Shown here one piece after another: positions 8,888 to 19,233 of a stretch of 60,734 nucleotides of DNA. The notes beneath the pieces were generated by a model. The model ran no database searches and had not been told where the DNA came from. It worked only from the letters and a program-made list of their open reading frames with translations. Within the stretch, counting starts at the first letter, position 1; each line of letters begins with the position of its first letter. A program made the translations under genes and the position numbers. Origin of the DNA: Haplosporangium gracile (taxonomy: Eukaryota > Mortierellomycota > Mortierellomycetes > Mortierellales > Mortierellaceae); contig JAAAUF010000109.1 in NCBI GenBank assembly GCA_015499985.1, positions 1 to 60,734 on the forward strand. The letters run 5' to 3'.

Positions 8888-11659
8888 ATGGACAAGGAGG
8901 ATCTCTACCGGGATTACATCTCTCGTTTTATCTCGGGCCTCGAACAGTTTTACGACTCCCTCCTCCAGTTCCACACCCCGCCCTCCCAGAACCATGTCTA
9001 CAACACCCGGGCCAACAAGTGCGCCATCCTCTTCCTTGCTATCCGCTGTCTTGTCCTCCAAACTATTCTCAACCTCATCATGTCCCGCTTCCCCCAGAAT
9101 ATCTGCACAACTTTTAATCAGCTCTTCTTTCCGACTGTTCTCTTATTTCGATACATTCATCCAAAACCTTGGGACGACATGTTTATGAATACTGTGAGAG
9201 CTTTGGGTGCTGATACTCGTGTCGACATTGCTGCCAAGCCGGAGCCGCGCTATTTTGTCCAATTGCAGCAGTACCTTTACAGGACCACTATGGCGTACTT
9301 TATAATCGGGACTATTCATATACTCGTCAATTTGAAAGGGATCTGGGCCTGGCCTGGGGGAGTGGTCGCCGTCCTAGTGACCCAACAGTACCTGCAATAC
9401 CGGGGGGTCGAGTATACAATGATCAAGACCCTCTTTGTCATGGCCTTCATCGGACCTCGCTGGGCAGTCTGGCTTGTCCAGATCTCGGTCCAACAACAAC
9501 TCTTCCTCTACGAGCTCCTGCAACCATACCTGGCCCGAGTGCAGTTCAAGCCCTGGGAAGAACGCGCCTGGTGGAATCACAATAGTCTCGAGTTGCGCGG
9601 GTTCGCTTTGGGCGCTTGGGCACTCTGTTCCATCCCTGTGGTCGGTGTGATCGCAGTGCCCGTCATGTTTCCTGCAGTCGCCTTTCTGTTGACAAGATCC
9701 TGTGGTCTGATGGAGAACTCTGGTCGAGGTCTTTCTGGAGATGTGATCGAGGCTAGGACGCCTGGCGTGAAGGTCGTAGCCCAGGGAAAGAATCCCGCGG
9801 TCTCGGGCGATTGGGACAAGGAGTCGGTTCAGACATTTATCAGGGGTACCCATCAGAAACCGTTCAAGCCGATGACGCATGGACCCAACTCTATAACGGA
9901 CCAGGTCATTGTCGGGATGGTTACGGAGGAACAGGTTCAGGCGGATGCGGTTACATCTCACGCACGGCGGTTGGATCTCTATCAGGAATATCAGCTCCAG
10001 GTTAAGCGACAGGAGCAGTTCGATCAACTCAATGCTAAGCGACAGGAGCAGTTTGATCAACTCAATGCTGAGCGACTCAAGCAATTTGAGCAGCTTCGTC
10101 AACTGCCGCATCCACATCAACCCCAGCATTCAAACCCACTTCATCAACAACTACAGCAACAAAAGCAACAGCGAGAGCAACAACAACAACAGCGCCAGCA
10201 GCAACAACAGCAACAACAACAACAACAACAGCGCCAGCAACAACAACAACAGCGCCAGCAACAACAACAACAGCGCCAGCAACAACAACAGCAGCAACAA
10301 CAGCAATTGAAAAATCTTGTTACCGCGTCAACATCAGCAGCAGCGCTAGCAACGATATCTAATACCAAGGAGGAGAACCATTCACGAGATTTATTGCAGT
10401 ACGATTTCAGTGACCGGAAAACGGTCGATACTGCACCATCTGCCCCACCAGCAGCAGCGGCCGCATTTGCGACAGACAACAAAATCGAACTCGTGAGGAA
10501 GATGGAGCACGAGATTGAGGCCGCGGCGGTAACGGCAGTAACGGAACAACAAACCCAGGAGGAGATGGCGCGGTGGCAGCTGCTGCAACACCAACAATAT
10601 CAACAACAGCAACTGCAGCTGCCTCTACAAGTGCAAGTGCAACATACAACAGAAGGACAGGATGCAGCACGCTGGGCACAAGAGGAGGAACGTCGTAGAA
10701 TCGAGGAGAAACAGCGGATCATTGATGGGGTGACGCGGTTGATTCAGGCAAGCCAGAAGAATGGTAACCAGAAACAGACGCGTGCTGAAGAGAAGCGGTT
10801 GAGGCGATTGATCAAGCTGATCCATGCCGAGGATGCTCAACGGAGGGCTGAGGATAATAGTGGCATTAGGGAGGCAGCTGAAGTGGATGAGGAGGATGAG
10901 GAGGATGAGGAAGAAGATGAGGAGGACGAGGAGGACGAGGAGGATGACGAAGATGAGGATGAGGATGGTGAAGATGGCAATGATGACAGCCGGGATGGTG
11001 ACGATACTTTCATGGACGGCGACGAGGATACTGCTGATACCCAGGTTGCAGCCGAGGAGGGAGAGTCCGTTGTGCCAGATGTTAACAACAACACCAAACA
11101 GAGTCGCCACAGTGGTCAGTCAAAGCGCGATCGGAGTGCCGATATGTCATCCAAGAAAGCTAGCAAGGACAGCAGGAAAACTGACAAGAACAATACGTTG
11201 CTGGCGATTATCAACAAGACCGAGAAACCATTGCCCTTCTTGCCAGAGGAGTATTTTGCGGCGGCGATCATGGGAGCCAAGGCCAACGTCCTTTCGAGTC
11301 TCTCAACCGCAGCGGCGGCGACCAAGGCCGTGACTGGAGCAGCGTCGGCGGTCTCAGCTGCCACTACTGCAGCCGCAGCCGCGGCTTCTTCGTTTTCGAG
11401 CGACTGGCGCGCTAAGGCCCCCATTACCCGTGGGGGACTGTCGGCCATTATTGCGCAGAATTTGTTGGATATCGAGGGGGAGATTGATCGTGAGTTTCAG
11501 AAGACCAAGAAGGCGTGGAAGATGCCTCGAGAGCATGTTGTTGGGTCAACTGGCGCTGTCGTTGTTATTGGCGAGGAGGAGCAGCAGCAACAGGGACTGG
11601 TGGCAACAGCAGTAGCGGTCGGCGTTCCTTTGTCCGCTGATGAGTCCGCCTCGAAATGA
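8888..11659 (+). CDS. Uncharacterised multi-pass membrane protein with polyQ and acidic tail
   Basis: A single uninterrupted frame of 923 residues; the ATG at 8888 follows a C/A-rich leader. Residues 1-280 carry hydrophobic, probably membrane-spanning segments at about 43-66, 135-165, 178-201 and 238-269 (ALCSIPVVGVIAVPVMFPAV). This front part faintly recalls fungal UsgS/Rrt8-type membrane proteins, but that is a weak impression. Residues ~340-415 are charged with a repeated KRQEQFDQLNA unit. Residues 418-473 are glutamine-rich with an Arg every seventh position. A second Q-rich stretch lies at ~555-590 and an Arg/Glu helical part at ~595-655. Residues ~663-705 are almost pure Glu/Asp. Then come a Lys/Ser-rich segment and an Ala-rich stretch (~805-840). 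The large tail is probably cytosolic. Function unknown. Confidence 0.8.
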   Translation: MDKEDLYRDYISRFISGLEQFYDSLLQFHTPPSQNHVYNTRANKCAILFLAIRCLVLQTILNLIMSRFPQNICTTFNQLFFPTVLLFRYIHPKPWDDMFMNTVRALGADTRVDIAAKPEPRYFVQLQQYLYRTTMAYFIIGTIHILVNLKGIWAWPGGVVAVLVTQQYLQYRGVEYTMIKTLFVMAFIGPRWAVWLVQISVQQQLFLYELLQPYLARVQFKPWEERAWWNHNSLELRGFALGAWALCSIPVVGVIAVPVMFPAVAFLLTRSCGLMENSGRGLSGDVIEARTPGVKVVAQGKNPAVSGDWDKESVQTFIRGTHQKPFKPMTHGPNSITDQVIVGMVTEEQVQADAVTSHARRLDLYQEYQLQVKRQEQFDQLNAKRQEQFDQLNAERLKQFEQLRQLPHPHQPQHSNPLHQQLQQQKQQREQQQQQRQQQQQQQQQQQQRQQQQQQRQQQQQQRQQQQQQQQQQLKNLVTASTSAAALATISNTKEENHSRDLLQYDFSDRKTVDTAPSAPPAAAAAFATDNKIELVRKMEHEIEAAAVTAVTEQQTQEEMARWQLLQHQQYQQQQLQLPLQVQVQHTTEGQDAARWAQEEERRRIEEKQRIIDGVTRLIQASQKNGNQKQTRAEEKRLRRLIKLIHAEDAQRRAEDNSGIREAAEVDEEDEEDEEEDEEDEEDEEDDEDEDEDGEDGNDDSRDGDDTFMDGDEDTADTQVAAEEGESVVPDVNNNTKQSRHSGQSKRDRSADMSSKKASKDSRKTDKNNTLLAIINKTEKPLPFLPEEYFAAAIMGAKANVLSSLSTAAAATKAVTGAASAVSAATTAAAAAASSFSSDWRAKAPITRGGLSAIIAQNLLDIEGEIDREFQKTKKAWKMPREHVVGSTGAVVVIGEEEQQQQGLVATAVAVGVPLSADESASK
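10147..10306 (+). repeat. CAA/CAG repeat encoding polyglutamine with heptad-spaced arginines
   Basis: Mixed CAA/CAG codons, interrupted by CGC at regular intervals, form an imperfect 21 bp repeat that encodes one Arg plus six Gln per unit. It lies inside the membrane-protein gene and is in frame. Confidence 0.85.
10882..10976 (+). repeat. GAGGAT/GAGGAC repeat encoding a Glu/Asp run
   Basis: A trinucleotide-type repeat of GAG, GAT and GAC codons in frame, giving roughly 30 consecutive acidic residues in the membrane-protein tail. It probably grew by slippage. Confidence 0.8.
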
Positions 11660-11683
11660 ATATTCCTTTCGACTCGGTTGTAA

Positions 11684-11689
11684 AATAAA
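11684..11689 (+). terminator. Putative polyadenylation signal AATAAA (membrane-protein gene)
   Basis: A perfect AATAAA lies 25 nt after the stop codon at 11659, in the 201 bp separating this gene from the convergent S41 peptidase gene. Confidence 0.45.
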
Positions 11690-11860
11690 TCTTTCGCATA
11701 TCATGTACACTTCTGTAATAATTAGTTGGGGATATTTATTACTTTTGGGTTATTGGTTTTTTGAGAGTGGTATTTTTTGTTTTCTTTCCTTCGTTAATGG
11801 TAAAAATGTCTCATATGTATCTTCGTTTCTAGCTTCCAAAATAAATAAATAGAATAAAAT

Positions 11861-14223
11861 CTACTTGAAGTCGGCAGCGATCTTGAGCCAGGTCTGATCA
11901 GGGTGTCTGGCCGAGACAGAGTCCTGGTCGAGATGAACAGCAGCAGTAAAGTACTTTGTATCATACTCCAGGGGGACAGTACTGTTCTCAGTTGCATAGA
12001 TCTCAGCAACCGCAACATTAGTCGACGCCTTGACGGGCAACGAGATGGGGGCAGTCTTGTCACCCTTGTAACCGAGCAGACGCAAGTCGCGGACAATCGA
12101 GTAGTTGTCCATAACGAATCCACCAGGGAATGAGAAGTACGACAAGGGAGTCTTGTGAATGCCACCGATGGCGTAGGTCTTGACCTTGTGGGCAATGTTG
12201 AAGCGGCTGGCGATCATGGTGCAAGCGGAACCGCAGAAGCCGTTAGTGACGATGGCCATGTCGGAACCCTTCCAGGGGAGGAGGTCCTTCTTGGCGAGAG
12301 GCAGGAAGGGCCAGGCGTGTTCGAAGAAAGATTTCTGGGTGTAGGTTTGAGTCGATCCGCCGCGCTTCTGGTTGATGCCCTTGGTAAACATCGAGGCGTC
12401 CTTGAAGGCCTTGCCGGTGACGATCGAGGCGTAACCGCGGGCGTCAAAGGTCGACTTGGGAGTGGGTTGCTTGATGGCCAGCTTGGCGGCTTTCTGGGCC
12501 AAGGCAGTCGAGCGGAGGTCCTGAACGAAGTAGGGCTTGTCCTTGGGGAAGAAGACGGCGTTGACAAAGTAGGCAAAGTCGACGGATCCACCTCCATTGT
12601 TGGTCATGTCGAGAATCAACTTCTTGCATCCGGATTTCTTGAGCTTTTGGAGTCCGTCGATGAACTGGGTGTAGTCTGAGGGGTCAAACTCAAAGTAGCC
12701 GGCTTCCTCGGTGGCAATGACGGCAACACAGACGTTCTTGTTCTTGTTAAGTGTATAGAAAGCTGTGGTAGTGGTGGTCGCAACCTCGGTCGCCTGGGTG
12801 ATCACCTTGGGGCCCTCGGGACCGTCACGGCCGTTATGGTTTCCGGGTCCAAACTGGATATGACCACGCTCACGGTAGAGGGTAGTAGCGGGGGCAACAT
12901 TGGTGCGTTGACGCAAGTCAGTCGAGGAATGATCATCAGGACGACCATTGTTATAAGGCGATGCGGGGGCCATGCACTGGGTCTCCCAGAAGGTCTTGGT
13001 ATCCTTGAAGGTACCAGCCTCAAAGTTGTTCGAGGGGGTAACAATCCAAGGAATAGTGACCTTCTGGGGGGCAGCAGTGCCACACTGGAAAGTATAATCC
13101 ATCGAAGCCTTCGTGGGGACTTCCCAACGACGGGAGAAACCACCGGGGGAGACCTGCCAGTCGTGGTACCAGGCGGTGGAGGCCAGGGCATCGTTAAGAC
13201 GGACACCGGGGTCCTTGGAAATGGCCGAGGTGCGGTCAGTGAACTCTTGGATGGCCTGGAGGGCGGGCTTGCCATCAATGGTGGTGACGACACAGTCGAC
13301 CAGGTTCTTGGGAACGTTCTTTTGGGTCGTGTCGGCGTAGAAGACTCGGACAGCTTGGACTCCCTTGGTCACGGGCGCATAGAGCGAGATGGGTTGGGTG
13401 AATGTGGCAACGCTGTAGCAGTCGTCTGTCAGCAGGAGCAAAGATGTAAGGAAGGGACAGAAGTGCAAGAATAGGAAATAAAGGGGTGGATGGATTATGA
13501 AATGAATGAAAAAAATGATTGTTAGCGTGATTACTAGTAATAACTGTGCGCACCCGTTGTTGTATTATGGATCCCAAAATTAGGTACTCTATTTCAATCC
13601 TCGATCACTTTCATGCATCTGCATTCACCCACAAGTATAAACACAAAGCAAAACAGTAGAGAACACTTACTTCTGTAAGCAAGGTGCCCATCATTCGCCG
13701 AGAAGGTCAAGTAAGTCAGCGCCATGTTAAAGTCATAATCAGACTTCCACTTTGTCTCCTTAATCTTCTTCAACCCAGCCATCAGATCAACCTTGGGAGT
13801 CTTGAAGGGAGCCTTGGTACTCTGCTTGGCCTGGTCCAGGAAAACATAGATATTTCCAATCAAGTTCTCAACAGAAGTCAGAGTCTTGGCCGCAACATCG
13901 GCCTTGTAAGACTGAGCACGGTAACAGTCGCGGACGGCGTTGTAGGACAAGAAGCCCGTGGCGGCGTTTCCCTCTTTCGCCAAGGTGCTGCAGGGGTCCT
14001 TGGGCTTGGCGGCGGGGGTTGTAGGCTTGGCAGAAGCCTTGGTAGTGGTAGTTTTGGTGGCCTTGGGTTTGGCAGCAGAGGTGGTGGTCTTTGGTTTAGC
14101 GGTAGTGGTGGCGGCCTTGTGGACAGAGGTGGTGGTAGTTTTGGTGGAGGAGGATGAGGGAGCAGCCTGGGCAGAAACGACGCACAGGGCGACGGCCAAG
14201 GAGAGGATGGATGTAACCTTCAT
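11861..14223 (-). CDS. Secreted CPAF-like peptidase, S41 family
   Basis: Predicted serine endopeptidase of the tail-specific-protease/CPAF group. Two exons, 14223-13671 and 13425-11861, join in phase (AGAA|AC) to give 705 residues. The N terminus MKVTSILSLAVALCVVSAQA is a clear signal peptide. Residues 25-75 are a Thr/Lys/Pro/Ala linker that may be O-glycosylated. A helical region follows, ending in NDGHLAYRNDC, where His180 fits the catalytic histidine seen in fungal CPAF-like proteins. A PDZ-like middle part contains VVTTIDGKPALQAIQEF. The C-terminal peptidase core has KLILDMTNNGGG, the usual S41 strand-turn, and NGFCGSACTMIASRF, where Ser584 is the likely nucleophile. Cysteines are frequent, as expected for a secreted protein. 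The substrate cannot be inferred. Similar genes are common in fungi and some sit in RiPP clusters, but nothing cluster-like is seen here. Confidence 0.85.
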
Positions 14224-16757
14224 GATGTTTGTTGAGTTGGTTCCTGAGTATGAATTATTGGATTAGAATGTGTAAGGAGGTTGCGCTGATTTTGTGCAAG
14301 TGGTTGTAGGAGGGTGGAAGTTCGAGGTTGGGAAGCCCTGACAAGGGTTGGAAGGGGTAATTAGAGTGGAGGGGAGGAGGGGAAGGAAGGGACCAGGCTG
14401 GTGAATGCTCTGGCAAAGAAAGGAAGAAGAGATGGAGGAGAGGGTTGAAGGAAAGGTGCAGTACAAAGAAAGAAAAAGAAAAAAGAGGAAAAGGAGGGTA
14501 GGGGTTGGTCTTTATGTATTAACAATCCCGGGTACCTGAAATACAGTTGATATCGACCGTTGGCCTTACCTTACCCTCGTTACTCTCAGGGGGGAGGATA
14601 AGCGAGTAAGGGACAGGCAATCGAACTCTATTCTAGGGGAAGGGTGATGCTGCAAGCCAAATTGCTCTCATCAAACACACAAATCACACACACCTTCTCA
14701 CTTTCACTCGCTCGATTCTCCTTTACTGTGTCTTTCTGCTCTCGTCTCTAGCAGAGTACAACTCCAGGCGTATGTCCTCTAGACTAGCCAGCTCAACGCC
14801 TTCACTTCTCTTTGCTTGTTGCATGGCATCGTCTTGTGTGCTTTTCTTCTTGTCTTATGTCTTGCACCGGTGCCTGGACAGGAATCTCTGCCATCCTCAT
14901 CACATTCGATCACCCTTTCAACAACTCTGGTGTCCTGAAAAGTCAGCCCATTCATCTTGAACGATTGTGCACTTCCCGGGTGAACCTCGCTCCTCTTCCT
15001 CCTCCCAGGTATTTCTACATTTCTCTTATTTGTTTGTTCACACCATCACACATTCGTACACACAAACGCATACCCTAAGGCACTGAAGTTCTTCCCAGGA
15101 ATCCGCTAACAACAATATTTTCGAGAGCATTTTTCTGTTGTCTATCCTCACACAACACAAACATCAACAATTAAGGCAAACAAACAAACAAACGAAGGGA
15201 GGGAGAGGTCGCTCCATCTCCAAGCTTTTTTTTCTCGTCTATCTGCATCTTTTTGTTCCTTTCCTTCTCTCGTTTTTATTTTTTCTTTTTTATTTCTTTT
15301 TCATGCAGGTTCACAATTAAGGAAGCGACCTCTTCGGTCTGGCGTTAAAGTGCATGGCATGGCATGACATGATAATGCTCATCAACTAATCTGGTTAGTT
15401 TCCTGTACATCGACCGTTGTACTTTTAACTGACATCCTTGCAATTTGCTACGGATGCCCAGAACATTACTCCTCTTCCGTTTTGCAAACAAATAAACATA
15501 ACTAATTTTGAATTCAAGATCGTTCATTGGCCTGTTCTGTCATTTTCTCAACAACCCTCCACCCCTTCGCTCTTCATATATCCCCCCCCCCCCCTTCACT
15601 CGCGTCATTTTTCATAATATCCTTCCGTCAGGGTCTACTCCTTGCAGCTCAGAGCTACGTGAGCACTAACGGTAACGGACGGCGCACCCTAGTACTCTTT
15701 TTCTTGTTTTCTTACGCCCTCCGGCTCCCCTTTCTCTCTCCCTCTCTTTCGAAAAAAGAAAAACAACGATAAAGCTCGCTTGCTTGAAAAATAACTCAAT
15801 ATCTTCACTCGCCTTACTCTTGACCTCATTCTTCTCACGCCTGACTCCCTTGACTCACAAAAAAAAAAAAAATAATAAACAAGGGCTGTTCTGTTTTGTT
15901 CTTTTCTCTTGACGAAATACAATCTGCAAGGGACTAATCTGAATGGTACATGATCGAATGTACACTCTCATCTTTCGCTCTGTCCATTGTCTCTCCCTTC
16001 ATGCAACAAACTAATACTATATTATTAGCGGTTTTTTCTAGGCTGGCTGAACCCATGGCGCCAAACAGTGCTCTCATACATCCAGGTTGGTTATTTTTCC
16101 TGTTTCAACGAGGCAAAAGGTACTTCGCTAGAAAGTCCTTCAGTAAAACAGAGTCTACCAATCTCATTATCCACTCCATTTCCGAGCTTGAAAGTCCACA
16201 TGTCGTGCTTTCCTGCAGGGTCACAAAAAAGACCGACGCATCTAATTGCACTAATTATTTCTCATAAAAGAGCAAAAAAAAAAAAACGCACTCAAATAAC
16301 GTACCCGGGTTCCACATCCGTCTTTCCTTATCCCACAGACCTTGCTCTTTTTCCCATCTCACAGCAAGATACATAAATTGTTGTATGTTCCCTCCTGTAT
16401 TTGTATTTGTTTGCGCATGTTTGTATATGAAACTCATTCCTCTTCCATCAAAATTGAGTAACTCATGGTCTTGACCTCCAACAAGTAGAGTACATATTAT
16501 TCTTGTTTGCTTTAATATCTCTTTTCGGTCATAACAATAGTGTATCACAAAAAAAAAACGCGTCGAAGTGTATGTAAGAAGAAGAGGGGGAAGGTGTACT
16601 TCTACGCCGCCAAAGGTTCTGGACTTCTTTGTCTAGACAAAACAAACATGCTGCTCCAGTACTTCTTGTTTACGCTTTGGGTGTCTGCGTGCGCTGATAC
16701 ATGCTGCACATGTATTCCTTCCCTCCTGGTGCTTCTTTCGTTGCCAATCGCTTACGC
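14224..16757. other. 2.5 kb intergenic region between the S41 peptidase promoter and the erd2 3' end
   Basis: Holds the upstream region of the S41 peptidase gene (14224 onward, G/A-rich on the + strand, hence C/T-rich on the coding strand) and the 3' flank of erd2. Short open frames on both strands (60-105 codons) lack recognisable domains. Notable sequence includes a run of Cs near 15583-15594, a CATGG-type repeat near 15352, and several long A or T runs. No gene supported. Confidence 0.5.
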
Positions 16758-18383
16758 TTACTGTGGGAGCTCGAACTTGGCACCCTTCAACACCCTATCA
16801 TAATAGTAGTCGCATCGATATAAAGCAACGATAGTTAGTAAAATACTTTTTACGAATTCAGACAAAGTCCAATCCATTCTTTGCCCATACCTCTCTTTCA
16901 TTCAAATAAGCTTAAAACGCACACATCCTATTCCCGCGACTCCTGAAGAAGGCAATGACTTACTTTGTGAAGTAGATAAAGAAGAAATCGCAGTACAGAC
17001 CGGTTTGGACCGTGCCAGCAACCCAAACAATCCAATCCACATAGCCTGCGGTGAAGTAGCGGTAAATCCAGTTGATAAGGTACAAGCCACGGTAAGCACC
17101 CAAGGCAAAGAGGTAATGCGTCGTAATGACCTCAGCCTCGCCTGTCTTGGTCAACATGAACAGCTGGGGCAAGATCGCAAGAGCCTCCAGGTACACCGAG
17201 AACGTCCAGAGAATCTAATCATTGATAGAACGATATATATATTGTAAGTGAGCTGCGTTGTTAGAATCGATAGATGCGTGATCGTTTTAAGGGGGAATTG
17301 AAAGGAAGAGTAGTTCGCTGCTGCAGATCAATACAGATCGTGTATGCTGAAGGTATGGTTTCCCGAGATCATTTGTTCCTGTCGTCCCAGGCGAATCCAA
17401 TGGCTTCAAGTGTCCACTGTATGTCAGTCGTTCGCTCCAGCAAAGAATCATTCTGCTGCTCCTGATTTACTGCTACATGTCGTTTTTCGTTCGCTGAAAC
17501 ACGTCCATATCAATATCCTTGCCCATATACTGCTCCACTGCATCCTGAGCGGCTGCTCTGCCCAAATATCTGTCCTCCAAATCGTTCCTGCGTATGAAGT
17601 ATCATTATCCTGACATACAAATAACGCCATAATTTCTTTCAGCTAGCACCATCCCACGACAGTCTCCGACCGTAACCAAAAATCGTTTTATGTTTCTTAC
17701 CTCCTGGAAAGTAAAGGAATAATTGACGATCAAGGCCAAGAGGGCAGCACCTCCAACGACGTATTGAACCTGGAAGGTATCGAGACGAGGATCGTTGGTG
17801 GCCTTGAACTTGATCTTCATCAAGAAGACAATGTAGAGGGACGAAGCGATGAAGAACATCTTCATGACGGTGTTGTAGAGTGAGACATACGTCGTCACCA
17901 GATCAGTGTATCGCGTCAAAAAGACAGTCGCGTACAATGCCTGCGTCTTGAACGAGATTCCTATTAGAGCAACATAGGCGTTAGAACATGAGATATTAGC
18001 ATCGATCCGACCGAAGAATGATTCAAAGGAGCAACGGACAATGCCAATGGCAACAGACTTGTCCGATGCAGAGGAGGATGGCTGGTGTTATCCGAGAAGG
18101 TCTTCCCATTGAACTGGAAGCAGCGAATAGAGCGAGGCTACTGAACAAGGCGAGGGCACGGTCGAGACATAACGACTTCTTCTGCCTCCTGTTTCCTACG
18201 CATGATCGCGCTCCTGTTCCTTGTCTTGCTAGACCGAGCGAGAGAGCGAGTGACGTGGAAAAGAGTCATATTGTTTTTTTTCTTCTTATTACCTGCAACA
18301 GAGCGTGTCTTTTGCATCTTTAACAGAAGAATAAGGATAGATGCCAAGTGCATCAGATCCGCAACGAGACGAAACAGATTCAT
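16758..18383 (-). CDS. erd2: ER lumen protein-retaining receptor (HDEL/KDEL receptor)
   Basis: Erd2 is a seven-helix Golgi/ER membrane receptor that returns escaped ER residents bearing HDEL/KDEL tails in COPI vesicles. Four exons, 18383-18293, 17960-17701, 17214-16964 and 16794-16758, join in phase to give 212 residues, the family's usual length. Recognisable blocks in order: [117 protein letters not shown] and the short cytosolic tail [11 protein letters not shown]. The last exon is only 37 nt. Its acceptor was set by the need to complete the Lys codon (AA|G). The intron between exons 2 and 3 is 486 nt, long for this window. The gene is nearly complete in conserved positions and I have no doubt about the family. 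Confidence 0.95.
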
Positions 18384-19233
18384 GGTCGGTTATATTTTGT
18401 CAGAGGCGAAATAGCTGGTCCCGAGAAGATGTATTGTCCGAGTAAAGTGTATATGATGCTTCGAACTCCTGAGTTGATGGTGTGTGCTGTTTTGATGACG
18501 AAGTAGCCTGATGACGGAGTATGGGGCGGATGAATATAGAGTTGGTATGTCAAAAGGATCTTTCCTGTTTGACTTGAGAGCAAGAAAGAAAAGAAAGAAG
18601 GAGCGCTGTGTGATGTAAGAGTGGAGATGGTAAGTTGATGGAAGGATGAAAGTCCAAAAAAAAAGTGAAGAGGAAAGTGGACGAGGGGACCACCGCGATC
18701 AGTCCACGTCAATCAATTTCACGTACATTTTTATGGCCGCCGCAACGGCTCACCGTGTACGTGACATCTCATTTTTCCCCCTCTCTTCTTCTTGTTTGCT
18801 CACATACAGGAGGAGGAGGACAAACAACCCGTCTTGTTGTTTGAATTATGAAAAGTGAGAGAGAGAACGGCGCTTTTGTTGTCGTTGTGGTTGCTGGTTG
18901 TCCTTTTGCTAACCCACTGTGGTTGTCATAAGTTTGCATAACTACTACTGAATCTCTGGGGTGCAGCCTCCGTTAAAGACAACACAAAGTCTCACACGTC
19001 AGACGCTGGCACTTCAGGACACAGATGGACAAAAGTGAACAAACGAACAAAAAAATAACGAACATGCCCACGCGAGAAGTTTCATTTTTGGGCAAGAAGG
19101 TCGAAGCGCCAATTCAGCCGTAATTGAACAGTCAAACGTAGGAGATTGCGCTCTTGCTATTTTTAATCACAATGGTCGGTGAATCTAGTGCAACCTTGCT
19201 TGCCTCGCTCTTTCTCCTTCTGTTTTAAACTAT
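18384..19233. promoter_or_regulatory. erd2 upstream region and 3' flank of the Ser-rich gene
   Basis: About 850 bp upstream of the erd2 start codon. It contains a G/A-rich stretch near 18570-18690 (C/T-rich on the erd2 coding strand), consistent with a promoter or leader. No protein gene is supported and no specific element was recognised. Confidence 0.45.

Noticed and set aside
9374..10129. 251-codon frame antisense to the membrane-protein gene
   Set aside because: Leu/Ile/Glu-rich shadow frame with repeats that come from the sense-strand coding repeats.
12155..14157. Long open frames antisense to the S41 peptidase gene
   Set aside because: They mirror the strong G/C-ending codon bias of the real gene on the other strand and show no domain.
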